Notes under the pieces: model-generated
Told to the model about the DNA's origin: nothing
The model's database searches: none
The model's input: only the letters and a program-made list of their open reading frames with translations
Origin: Haloterrigena alkaliphila
GTDB lineage: Archaea; Halobacteriota; Halobacteria; Halobacteriales; Natrialbaceae
Direction: 5' to 3'
Assembly: GCF_017352155.2 (NCBI RefSeq)
Contig: NZ_CP071462.1
Span: 1,984,001-2,048,000 of the forward strand
DNA length: 64,000 nt
Translations under genes and position numbers: made by a program
Shown here: piece by piece, positions 44,491 through 52,264 of the stretch
Position numbering within the stretch: position 1 is the stretch's first letter
Layout: each line of letters begins with the position of its first letter

Positions 44491-45465
44491 CTATTGCAGT
44501 TCTTCGAGGTCGACGTTCTCGGGGATCGCTTCCTCGTTCTCCTCCATGACCGAGACCGCCTCGTCGGGACTGATGAACTGGACGTCGTTGCCCGTCTCCT
44601 CGCTCCACTCCGCCATCGCGTCGCTCTGGAGCGTCTCTTCGAGGCTATCGGTCAGGGTCTGGAGCTGATCGTCCGGCAGGTCCGGCGGCGCGATGAACGC
44701 ACGCATGAAGCCACCCATGAAGTCGATCTCGGGATCATAGCCGGCGTCGGTGTACGTCGGCAGGTCGGGGAACACGCCGCTCCCGTCGCTGTGTAACGCG
44801 GTGTTCACGGTGACCTGACTCTGGGCGTCTTCGGCGGCCGTCTCGGTGACGATCCCGACTGGAACCTCGCCGCTGGCAACTGCCTCGAGGACGGGACCGC
44901 TCCCGTTGTACGCAATGAAGTTCTCCCACTGAATGTCGAGTCGTCCCTTCATCGTCTCGGCGAGGATGTGGCTTGGAGAACCCGTCGGCTGGCCCCCGAT
45001 CGCCTCGATGTCGCCGCTCTCGTACGCGTCGGCGATCGCTCCGAAGTCGTCCAACCCAGCGTCCGGGTTCGAGACGAGCACCCAGACGTCCCGCGTGTAA
45101 CCGCCGATGTAGCTGTAATCGCCGACGCTGAATCCGGGTTCCTGGATGAGGAACTGGGCCACGTCGGGCGAGTTGATAGGACCGAGGGTGTAGCCGTCCG
45201 GATCGGCGCTGTAAATCCGACTCAGTCCCTGCATTCCCGCCGCGCCTTCGATGTTTTCGAACTGTACACCCACGTCGTGGTTGTCCGCGATTTCCTGCCA
45301 GATCTGTCGCGTGTAGATGTCGGTCCCGCCGCCCTGTCCCCACGAGATGATGACGTGGAACTGATCGCTGGGGTATTCTCCACCGCTGTCGCCGCCGAGA
45401 CAACCGGCGAGCAACCCAGTCCCGATACTACCCGCAGCCGTGACATACGACCGCCTACTGAACAT
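44491..45465 (-). CDS. tctC: Tripartite tricarboxylate transporter, lipid-anchored binding protein TctC
   Basis: A 324-residue TctC/Bug-type binding protein. The N-terminus is FSRRSYVTAAGS followed by the lipobox LLAGCLGG, suggesting Tat export and lipid anchoring. The ligand-site region VIISWGQGGGTDIYTRQI corresponds to the Bug proteins' carboxylate-binding loop. A minus-strand TATA box is at about 45497-45506. It leads the operon tctC-tctB-tctA-enolase-type enzyme. Confidence 0.94.
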   Translation of the reverse strand: MFSRRSYVTAAGSIGTGLLAGCLGGDSGGEYPSDQFHVIISWGQGGGTDIYTRQIWQEIADNHDVGVQFENIEGAAGMQGLSRIYSADPDGYTLGPINSPDVAQFLIQEPGFSVGDYSYIGGYTRDVWVLVSNPDAGLDDFGAIADAYESGDIEAIGGQPTGSPSHILAETMKGRLDIQWENFIAYNGSGPVLEAVASGEVPVGIVTETAAEDAQSQVTVNTALHSDGSGVFPDLPTYTDAGYDPEIDFMGGFMRAFIAPPDLPDDQLQTLTDSLEETLQSDAMAEWSEETGNDVQFISPDEAVSVMEENEEAIPENVDLEELQ

Positions 45466-45804
45466 GCAGTGTGGTAGAACCCGACGCACCCCTTAATACT
45501 TATTATAATGTGCGGACATATAGAGGGTATCCATATTCCTGGGAAGATAGTTGAATTTTAATACAGAATCAGAGCTGAAGCTTCTCGCTCTGGTCTGGCC
45601 GATCCGAACCCCGCCGAGCGGAAAAGAGACGAGACGCGGGAGGCGAACCCGTCGAACGTCACGTGACCGTCGACCGAGCGTTCGGCCCGCCACCATCGGT
45701 CGGTGGCGCATTCATCATTGGTCGTCAGCGATTCGACCCTCGTCGGAACCGACCGGTGTACCCGATCGGTAGGTATAACACGTGTCGGATCGATTTCTCG
45801 ATGA
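45466..45804. promoter_or_regulatory. Divergent region between tctC and the LUD gene
   Basis: No gene recognised in 339 bases. A leftward A/T block (TAATACTTATTATAATG, about 45493-45509) serves tctC; a rightward box (GGTATAACA, about 45772-45780) is 27 bases before the LUD ATG. Confidence 0.5.
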
Positions 45805-46314
45805 ATGGTAGCGGATATCACAGAACGTTTCGCATCGTCGATGGCGGCCGCGAACGTCGAGTCCACGCGCGTCGAGGCGGCGGCGTTCGAGGCGGCCCTC
45901 GAGGAGGTAGTCGAATCGCCGGCCGTCGGTGCGCCACTCGGGATCGAGGGCGTCTCCCTCGAGGACACCGCGGTGACCGTCCCGCCGACGCCGCGACTGC
46001 TCATGGACGCCGAGACCGGCGTGACGCGCGTGCACGGCGGAATCGCAGAGTACGGCACGTTCGTGATCCAGTCGGACGCAGAGGGAACCGAACCGGTGAG
46101 CCTGTACCCGCGGACGCACGTCGGCGTCGTTCGCGCGAGCGACCTCCACGAGGACGTCGAGTCGGTCGCCGCGTGGCTCGACGAGGAGTTCGACGCGGGC
46201 CGCGATTCCGCGATTCTGGCGACCGGCGCCAGCGCGACCGGGGATATGGGCGAAATTGTCCGCGGCGTCCACGGCCCGCAAACCGTCCACGCCATCGTCA
46301 TCACGGATCGTTAA
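45805..46314 (+). CDS. LUD-domain protein (LutC/YkgG-like)
   Basis: A 169-residue LUD-domain protein, the LutC-like subunit of the LutABC lactate-oxidation complex. Family features are RTHVGVVRASDL and ILATGASATGDMGEIVRGVHGPQ near the end. ATG 45805 is chosen over ATG 45801 for frame and promoter spacing (TATA about 45774-45780). It is followed after 2 bases by the large Fe-S subunit gene, forming an operon. Confidence 0.92.
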   Translation: MVADITERFASSMAAANVESTRVEAAAFEAALEEVVESPAVGAPLGIEGVSLEDTAVTVPPTPRLLMDAETGVTRVHGGIAEYGTFVIQSDAEGTEPVSLYPRTHVGVVRASDLHEDVESVAAWLDEEFDAGRDSAILATGASATGDMGEIVRGVHGPQTVHAIVITDR

Positions 46315-46316
46315 CT

Positions 46317-48521
46317 ATGTCGGAAACCACCACTCGAGCGGAGAAGGCCGCGCGCATCAGACACCTCTTCCAGACCGAGGGCGAGGCGGTGTTCGAGAAC
46401 ACGAACCACATCAACAACGGTCGGTACGAGGCCAACGCCAGAACCGACGACATCGAAGAGCTTCGGTCGACGGCCCGCCGCATCAAAGAAGACGCCATCG
46501 AGCGCCTCCCCGAACTGATCGAGGAGATCCGCGAGAGCGTCGAAGCGAACGGCGGAACGGTCTACCTCGCCGACGACGCCGCCGACGCCAACCGCTACAT
46601 CACCGAGGTCGTCGAGGACAACGACGCCGAGTCGGTCGTCAAGTCGAAGTCGATGACCAGCGAGGAGATCGACGTCAACGAGGCGCTCGAGGCGAACGAC
46701 GTCGGCGTCTACGAGACCGACCTCGGTGAGTTCGTCCTGCAGGTCGCCGACGAAGCGCCCTCGCACCTCGTCGGGCCCGCGTTCCACAAGTCCACCGAGG
46801 AGATCGCCGAACTCTTCAACGCCCACTTCGATCCCGAGACGCCGTTCGAGACCGCGACGGATCTCACGCAGTTCGCGCGCGACTACGTCGGCGAGCAGAT
46901 CAGGGACGCGGACGTCGGGATGACGGGTGCGAACTTCGTGTTCGCCGAGTCGGGAACCATCGCGCTCGTGACCAACGAGGGCAACGCCCGGAAGTGCGCG
47001 GTGACGCCGGAGACCCACGTCGCGGTCGCCGGCATCGAGAAGCTCATTCCGAGCGTGCGGGAGTTCCCGCCGTTCGCCGAACTCATCGCGAAGGCCGCCG
47101 GCGGCCAGGACATCGCGACCTACCTGTCGCTGCTGTCGCCGCCGGTCGATTCGCCGGTCATCGACTTCGAGAACCCCGACGAACCGCTGTCCGGCGGCGG
47201 CCCCGAAGACCGAGAGTTCCACCTCGTGCTCATCGACAACGGCCGCACGGCCATGCGCGAGGACGACGAGCTCCGGGAGACGCTGTACTGCATCCGCTGT
47301 GGCGCCTGCGCGAACTCGTGTGCGAACTTCCAGCACGTCGGCGGCCACGCCTTCGGCGGCGAGACCTACACCGGCGGCATCGCGACCGGCTGGGAGGCGG
47401 GCGTCCACGGGCAGGAGTCCGCCGCGGAGTTCAACGACCTCTGTACGGGTTGCTCTCGGTGTGTCAACGCGTGTCCGGTGAAGATCGACATTCCGTGGAT
47501 CAACACGGCCGTCCGGGACCGCATCAACCGCGGCGCCGACCCCGAGCGGTTCGACTCGCTCGTGGAGGGGCTGACGCCCGACGAGGAGCCGGGGGGACTC
47601 GACGTTCAGAAGCGCCTGTTCGGCAACTACGGGACGCTCGCCCGCCTGGGCAGCGCGACGGCGCCGGTCTCGAACTGGCTGGCCGATCTCGGCCCGTCCC
47701 GGGCGCTCATGGAGCGCGCGTTCGGCGTCGACCGGCGCCGCGAGTTACCCGCGTTCGAGCGGACGACGCTCCGGGACTGGTTCGCCGACCGCGAGCCGCT
47801 CCCGTCGGCGGACGACGGCGACCGGTCGGCCGTCATCTACCCGGACGCCTACACGAACTACGTGCTGGTCAACCGCGGGAAAGCCGCCGTCAGAACGCTC
47901 GAGGCGCTCGGCGTCGACGTCGCCGTCGCACCCTGTTACGAGAGCGGCCGCGCGCCGCTCTCCCAGGGCATGATCGAGACGGCGCGGACGAACGCGACCC
48001 GCGTCGCCGACAGCCTCGAGCCGTCCATCGAGGCGGGGCGGGACGTGGTCGTCATCGAACCCTCGGATCTGGCGGCGTTTCGCCGCGAGTACGACCGGTT
48101 GCTGCCCGCCGACCGCGCCGAGAACCTCGCCGAGCACAGCTACGAGATCATGGAGTACGTCTACGGCCTGCTGGAGAACGGTGCGGACGCGGCCGTCCTC
48201 GAGGGCGGCGCCGACGTCGCCTACCACAGCCACTGCCAGCAGCGGACGCTTGGGGTGGACGTATACACGGAGGAGGTCCTCTCGAAACTGGACTACGACG
48301 TCGTGACCTCGGACGTGGAGTGTTGCGGGATGGCCGGCTCGTTCGGCTACAAGTCGGAGTACTACGAGCTCAGCATGGAGGTCGGCGACACCCTGCGCGA
48401 GCAGTTCGAGGGGGAGACCGATCGCACGCTGGTCGCCAGCGGGGCGTCCTGTCACGAACAGCTGGGATCGCTGTTCCCCCGCGAGTCCGTCCATCCGATC
48501 GAACTCGTCGCGCCGCGCTGA
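46317..48521 (+). CDS. LutB-LutA fusion: LUD, 4Fe-4S and CCG domains
   Basis: A 734-residue protein that combines a LutB-like LUD domain (1-310), a ferredoxin-like domain with CIRCGACANSC (about 324) and CTGCSRCVNACP (about 375), and a C-terminal CCG part (HSHCQQR, then CCGMAGSFGYKSEY near 668). In bacteria these are separate LutB and LutA. It would oxidise L-lactate or another hydroxyacid with the preceding LUD subunit. The linker NYGTLARLGSATAPVSNW resembles the same part of the FAD/Fe-S enzyme at 33004, so the C-terminal thirds are paralogous. Confidence 0.92.
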   Translation: MSETTTRAEKAARIRHLFQTEGEAVFENTNHINNGRYEANARTDDIEELRSTARRIKEDAIERLPELIEEIRESVEANGGTVYLADDAADANRYITEVVEDNDAESVVKSKSMTSEEIDVNEALEANDVGVYETDLGEFVLQVADEAPSHLVGPAFHKSTEEIAELFNAHFDPETPFETATDLTQFARDYVGEQIRDADVGMTGANFVFAESGTIALVTNEGNARKCAVTPETHVAVAGIEKLIPSVREFPPFAELIAKAAGGQDIATYLSLLSPPVDSPVIDFENPDEPLSGGGPEDREFHLVLIDNGRTAMREDDELRETLYCIRCGACANSCANFQHVGGHAFGGETYTGGIATGWEAGVHGQESAAEFNDLCTGCSRCVNACPVKIDIPWINTAVRDRINRGADPERFDSLVEGLTPDEEPGGLDVQKRLFGNYGTLARLGSATAPVSNWLADLGPSRALMERAFGVDRRRELPAFERTTLRDWFADREPLPSADDGDRSAVIYPDAYTNYVLVNRGKAAVRTLEALGVDVAVAPCYESGRAPLSQGMIETARTNATRVADSLEPSIEAGRDVVVIEPSDLAAFRREYDRLLPADRAENLAEHSYEIMEYVYGLLENGADAAVLEGGADVAYHSHCQQRTLGVDVYTEEVLSKLDYDVVTSDVECCGMAGSFGYKSEYYELSMEVGDTLREQFEGETDRTLVASGASCHEQLGSLFPRESVHPIELVAPR

Positions 48522-48665
48522 TCGGCGCGGCGAGGATATCGGGGCCAACCGGTCGCCGCGATGGACTCGGTCTCGCAGATGCGTATCGGCGCGAGCCCAA
48601 TTTCCGTTTGAGTGATCTGTTTCGACGTTCGTCATGTTTATTAGCGAATACCCTGTTTATCGGGT

Positions 48666-49658
48666 ATGAGTCTGGTCGAGGAGATCGAAGGCGCGAGAAT
48701 TATCGCCGACCGTATCGCGAACGTTCAACCGGACGAGCACGTATTGATTGTCGGAGACTGGCGGTCGGACGCGGTGACGGAACGACTCGCTGCGGCCGTC
48801 CACACGCTCGACGCCGAGGCGTCGGTCGCGCTCATGGCGCCGCGGGAGTACGACGGGAACGAGCCGCCCGAGACGGTCGCCGCCGCGATGGGCGAGGCGG
48901 ACGTGATAATCCTCGTTCCGACCAGGGCGATCGCCCACAGCGCGGCGGCCAATCGGGCGCTCGAAGAGGGGGGCCGGGTCGTCGCGATGGCAAAGCTGTC
49001 CCTGGAGCAACTACGCGCGGACGGACTGCGGGTCGATTTCGAGGAACTGGCGCCGAAAGTGAGGGAGATGGGCGATCTGTTCTCGTCGGCCGAGACGGCC
49101 CGGCTGACGGCGCCGAACGGGACCGACGTGACGTTTGCCCTCGGCGGGCGCGGGGGGAACGGCCTGACCTGCACCGTCGCGGAACCGGGCGATTTCACGG
49201 TCGCGTACTGCGCCGAGGCGAACGTCACGCCGGTCGCCGAGGGGACGAACGGCCGGATCGTCTTCGACGGCTCCATCCCGAACCTCGGCATCGGGATGCT
49301 CGAGGACGACATCGTGGTGGAGATCGAAGACGGGAGCGTGACGAGCATCGACGGCGGACAGGAAGCCCAGAAAGTCGAGCGGATCTGGGCCGAGTACGAC
49401 GATCCGGCGGTACGTCAGGCCGCCGAACTCGCCGTCGGCATGAACCCGAAGTGTACCGAACTCGACGGCGGCTTCATCAACGATCACGGCGTGTTCGGGA
49501 CCGTCCACGTCGGGTTCGGTACGAGTAGTAACCTCGGCGGCGAGACCCGGACGCCGCTGCACTTCGACATCACCCTCCAGTCGGCCACCCTCGAACTCGA
49601 CGGCGAGACGGTGCTCGAGGACCGCGAGTTCAAGATTCCCGCCGTCGACGCGCGGTAA
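48666..49658 (+). CDS. M29/NicX-like metalloprotein (aminopeptidase T or dihydroxypyridine dioxygenase relative)
   Basis: A 330-residue protein of the family that includes M29 aminopeptidases and the Fe(II) enzyme 2,5-dihydroxypyridine 5,6-dioxygenase (NicX). Likely metal ligands lie in GTVHVGFGTSSNLGG and TPLHFDITLQ (the H-x-D pair), with EGTNGRIVFDGSIPNLG upstream. Length (about 330-350) fits NicX better than M29 peptidases (about 400). If dioxygenase-like, it would act on a ring such as a pyridinediol; with the maleate isomerase at 23849 this would recall nicotinate breakdown, but the two genes are 25 kb apart. Confidence 0.82.
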   Translation: MSLVEEIEGARIIADRIANVQPDEHVLIVGDWRSDAVTERLAAAVHTLDAEASVALMAPREYDGNEPPETVAAAMGEADVIILVPTRAIAHSAAANRALEEGGRVVAMAKLSLEQLRADGLRVDFEELAPKVREMGDLFSSAETARLTAPNGTDVTFALGGRGGNGLTCTVAEPGDFTVAYCAEANVTPVAEGTNGRIVFDGSIPNLGIGMLEDDIVVEIEDGSVTSIDGGQEAQKVERIWAEYDDPAVRQAAELAVGMNPKCTELDGGFINDHGVFGTVHVGFGTSSNLGGETRTPLHFDITLQSATLELDGETVLEDREFKIPAVDAR

Positions 49659-49707
49659 TCGTCTCGAGACGCGTTTTCTGCCGCTGCGCTATCTTTGATG
49701 CCGAGCG

Positions 49708-49806
49708 CTAGTACCCCAGTTCGAACCACCAATTCGCGGCGTAGCAGACGGGAACGACGGCACAGAGGAATCCGATGAACCCGAACGAGACGGTCCAGTC
49801 GAATCT
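49708..49806 (-). pseudogene. 3' remnant of a membrane-protein gene
   Basis: Reading leftward to the TAG at 49708-49710, the frame encodes a hydrophobic tail (FDWTVSFGFIGFLCAVVP, then NWWFELGY) that looks like the last membrane helix of a transporter. Upstream it runs into sequence antisense to another gene fragment, so only the end survives. The family cannot be named. Confidence 0.5.
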
Positions 49807-49987
49807 GTCGGTGTCCGAGGACCTGCTCGACGCGTTCTTCCTAACGGAGAACGACTACTACTGGGACGAACCCGTCACGGACGTCGACCGGATGCAGACT
49901 ATGATGGACGACCTGACCGACCTCGGATTCCTCGACGAGAACTTCACCGTCGGTGATTACATCACCAACGAATACGTCGAACAGTAG
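49800..49987 (+). pseudogene. 3' remnant of a NitT/TauT-type substrate-binding protein gene
   Basis: About 60 codons ending at the TAG 49985-49987 encode DAFFLTENDYY, then MDDLTDLGFLDENF and TNEYVEQ. These match the C-terminus of the intact binding protein at 39695-40699 (FFLTENDYY, TNEYIE) at roughly half of the positions. The apparent start codon at 49775 lies in the neighbouring fragment, so this is a truncated gene and not a small protein. Confidence 0.7.
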
Positions 49988-50313
49988 GCCCATCGCGCTC
50001 GGGCCGATCGTACTCATGTCGACGTAGATCAGGTCGTCGTCCGCGCCTTCGACGAGTCCGTCGTCCCCGAGCGCGATCTGGTGGACGTGCTCGCCCTTCG
50101 GGAGCGACGAGATGACGACGTCGGCGGCGGCCGCGATTTCGAGGGGGACGATCGGGCGTCCGCCCCGTATTCGACCATCGTCTCGACGGCGTCCCGGTCC
50201 ACGTCGTTCACGACGAGGTCGTATCCGCCGTCGACGAGATTTCGCGCCATTTCGCCTCCCATGATGCCGAGACCGATAACTCCGACCGTCGGCGTCGGCT
50301 CTGTGCCAGACAT
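49988..50313 (-). pseudogene. 5' remnant of a 3-hydroxyisobutyrate dehydrogenase-type gene, frameshifted
   Basis: ATG 50313 begins a normal NAD-binding domain (TVGVIGLGIMGGEMARNL, then VVNDVDRDAVETM). After GAD the frame is lost around 50145-50160; the sequence continues in another frame as IAAAADVVISSLPKGEHVH and LIYVDMSTIGPS. It ends abruptly at about 49988, where the binding-protein remnant begins. About 110 of an expected 290 codons are left, so the gene is inactive. Confidence 0.75.
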
Positions 50314-50432
50314 GCTATCACGTTCCATACCAATGTGATATAACGTTTTTGTCCCGCGACGCGCGGAATTTGAGAGCGGCCACGGCGAACCGGTGGCGAC
50401 GGACGAACACGCGGCGTTCGAACGTCGACGAC

Positions 50433-50807
50433 TTACTCGGTGTTGACGTAGACGATGCCGTCCTCGACGACGACGTCGTAGGTCGGCACGATGTAGCTGT
50501 CGTCGCCGATGTGTTTCCCGGTCTCGACGTCGAACGACCAGCCGTGCCACGGACAGGAGATGATACACTCGTCGCTGTACTCCTGTTCGACGCGGTTCCC
50601 GGGGCCGGGCCACTCGCCGACGAGTCGGGGTTCGACCTGTCCCTTGCAGACGGGGCCGCCGTCGTGCGGACACTGATTGCGGAGCGCGTAGAACTCGTCG
50701 TTCGCCTTGATGACGCCGACCTCGGCGCGACCGACGTTGATGATTCTTGCTTCGCCGTCGTCGAAGTCGCTCACCGGTGCGACCTCGACGCGACCGTCGT
50801 CGCTCAT
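50433..50807 (-). CDS. Rieske [2Fe-2S] protein with long inter-motif loop, copy 2
   Basis: A 124-residue Rieske protein with ligands C46-x-H48 and C85-x2-H88 (CPWHGWSFD). The gap of 36 residues is almost the same as in copy 1 (27335-27718), and the loop again contains LVGEW followed by GPGNRVEQEY, so the insertion is a conserved property. Two extra cysteines (C54, C81) occur in the loop of this copy only. It overlaps the amidohydrolase stop by 4 bases, the same arrangement as in the first module. Confidence 0.9.
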   Translation of the reverse strand: MSDDGRVEVAPVSDFDDGEARIINVGRAEVGVIKANDEFYALRNQCPHDGGPVCKGQVEPRLVGEWPGPGNRVEQEYSDECIISCPWHGWSFDVETGKHIGDDSYIVPTYDVVVEDGIVYVNTE

Positions 50808-51892
50808 AGGTCGAACACCCCCGCGGCGTTCCGACCGAGAATGTCAAGCCGGTCGTCGTCGTCGATCATGGGCAGATCCGTGATGATGCTCGGACTGTCG
50901 AAGTCCCAGTGGGGGTAGTCCGAGGCGTACAGCAGGTTCTCGGTCCCGAGCATGTCGAAACAGAGTTCGAGCAGGTCGGGCCGCGCGGACACCTCCAGCG
51001 GCTGCGTGCCGTAGTAGTAGTCCGCGATGTACTCGCCGGGCTTCTTCTCGAGCAGCGGCGCCTCCTCGGAGCGCTTGAGGTACTCCTCGTTGAGGCGGCT
51101 GATGAGACCGGGGAGGTAGGTGACGCCCGATTCCATGAAGACGATGTCGAGGTCCGGGAACTTCACCGGGACCCCCTGGGCGGTCACGCTGACGATTTGG
51201 GACATGTTCGACTCGAGGAACCCGAGCGTGTGCGTCTCGATCATGTCCTGGTAGCCGGCGCGGACGTACTCGTCGAGGCCGGAGCCGCCAGTGTGGTAGA
51301 CGACCGGGAGTCCGAGGTCCTCGCAGCGCTCGTAGATGGGATCGTACTTGCGGTTGCCCAGCGGCGGGGAGGCTCCCGCGGTGACGAAGACGACGCCCTT
51401 GATGGCCTCTTCGTCTTCGACCCGATCGAGGACGTCCATCGAGGCCTCGATGTCGTGGTACGGCATCGGCGCGAGGCCGTAGATCCCCTCGTCGGGATCG
51501 AGGACCTGGTCGAGCATGTAGTCGACGTGGCCCTTGACGAAGGATTCGACGCGCCGGTCGTCGGCTCTGACCCCACCCATCGCCAGAATGAGGTGTGAGA
51601 TCTGGAGCGTCGCGTCGATGTCGAGTTGGTCCATCCCCTCGAGGACGTCCTCCTTCTCGTCCCCGCCGTCAGGGTACTCCGAGAACTCCCGGTCGACCTT
51701 CCCGTAATTGAACCGATTGCCGGTCGACGCGGGGAAGAACGCGCTCAGATTCTGTTTAACTCCCGTCCCGCCCCAACCACTCTTCTGGAACTTGGTCTTC
51801 CAGGGCTCGGGCATGTACGGCGCGGCCTGCTCGAAGGTGTCGGCGTAGTGCCAGTCGCAGTCGACGACCAGATGCTCGCTTGGATCGATCAT
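50804..51892 (-). CDS. Amidohydrolase-2 family protein (ACMSD/decarboxylase-like), copy 2
   Basis: A 362-residue paralogue of the protein at 26220-27338, aligned from VDCDWHYAD to the C-terminus. The first metal motif reads DxDxHxxD where copy 1 has DxDxHxxE; YHTGGSG, ETHTLGFLESN and SDYPHWDFDSP are all kept. A minus-strand TATA-like box (GATTTATTG, about 51945-51954) gives a leader of about 30 bases, so unlike many genes here it is not leaderless. Reaction unknown; two copies with different first motifs could act on different substrates. Confidence 0.9.
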   Translation of the reverse strand: MIDPSEHLVVDCDWHYADTFEQAAPYMPEPWKTKFQKSGWGGTGVKQNLSAFFPASTGNRFNYGKVDREFSEYPDGGDEKEDVLEGMDQLDIDATLQISHLILAMGGVRADDRRVESFVKGHVDYMLDQVLDPDEGIYGLAPMPYHDIEASMDVLDRVEDEEAIKGVVFVTAGASPPLGNRKYDPIYERCEDLGLPVVYHTGGSGLDEYVRAGYQDMIETHTLGFLESNMSQIVSVTAQGVPVKFPDLDIVFMESGVTYLPGLISRLNEEYLKRSEEAPLLEKKPGEYIADYYYGTQPLEVSARPDLLELCFDMLGTENLLYASDYPHWDFDSPSIITDLPMIDDDDRLDILGRNAAGVFDL

Positions 51893-52264
51893 CGACGGAT
51901 CACTCCCGTGTGAACGTGCGGCATGCCCGAGTAGAAGTATCCATTCGCAATAAATCTTTAGTCATGTTTAATATCCTAAAGGCGTTGAAATCCACGGCCC
52001 TCACAGGTGTCGGCTGCGTTCTCGAGGCGCCGGCGGTCGACCCGAGGGCGACACCGGTCGCCGTTCTCGAGGAGGTTGCCGACGGCCACCTCGAGCGGCG
52101 GTTCGTCGCCGAGGACGGGCCACCCGACGACTGACGCGTCAGCGGACCGCGAGGCGCCGTCGGCACGCGTTCCGGTGAGCCGCGATACCCGAGCGCGGCG
52201 GCCCGCGGGATGGGGTGGCCTAGCAAAGATTTATGCCGTTGTTCGAGACATGTTGAGCCGTACT
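51893..52264. other. 372-bp divergent region before the 2-oxoacid dehydrogenase E1 genes
   Basis: Contains the amidohydrolase promoter at its left and an E1-alpha TATA box (GATTTATGCC, about 52229-52238) at its right. A possible 56-codon frame lies between them and is listed separately. Confidence 0.5.
51964..52134 (+). CDS. Doubtful 56-residue protein
   Basis: The frame MFNILKALKSTALTGVG to the TGA at 52132 ends in an acidic stretch (HLERRFVAEDGPPDD), with G/C-ending codons as in true genes. No family is recognised. Its promoter would have to overlap the leftward TATA box of the amidohydrolase, which argues against it. It could be the 3' end of a lost gene. Confidence 0.3.
   Translation: MFNILKALKSTALTGVGCVLEAPAVDPRATPVAVLEEVADGHLERRFVAEDGPPDD

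Noticed and set aside
46994-49528. 844-codon plus-strand frame across the LUD/Fe-S gene and the NicX-like gene
   Set aside because: It is an Arg/Gly-rich shadow running through two real genes and the gap between them.
49775-49987. 70-residue small protein
   Set aside because: Its C-terminus matches the end of a binding protein and its start lies in another fragment, so it is annotated as a remnant.
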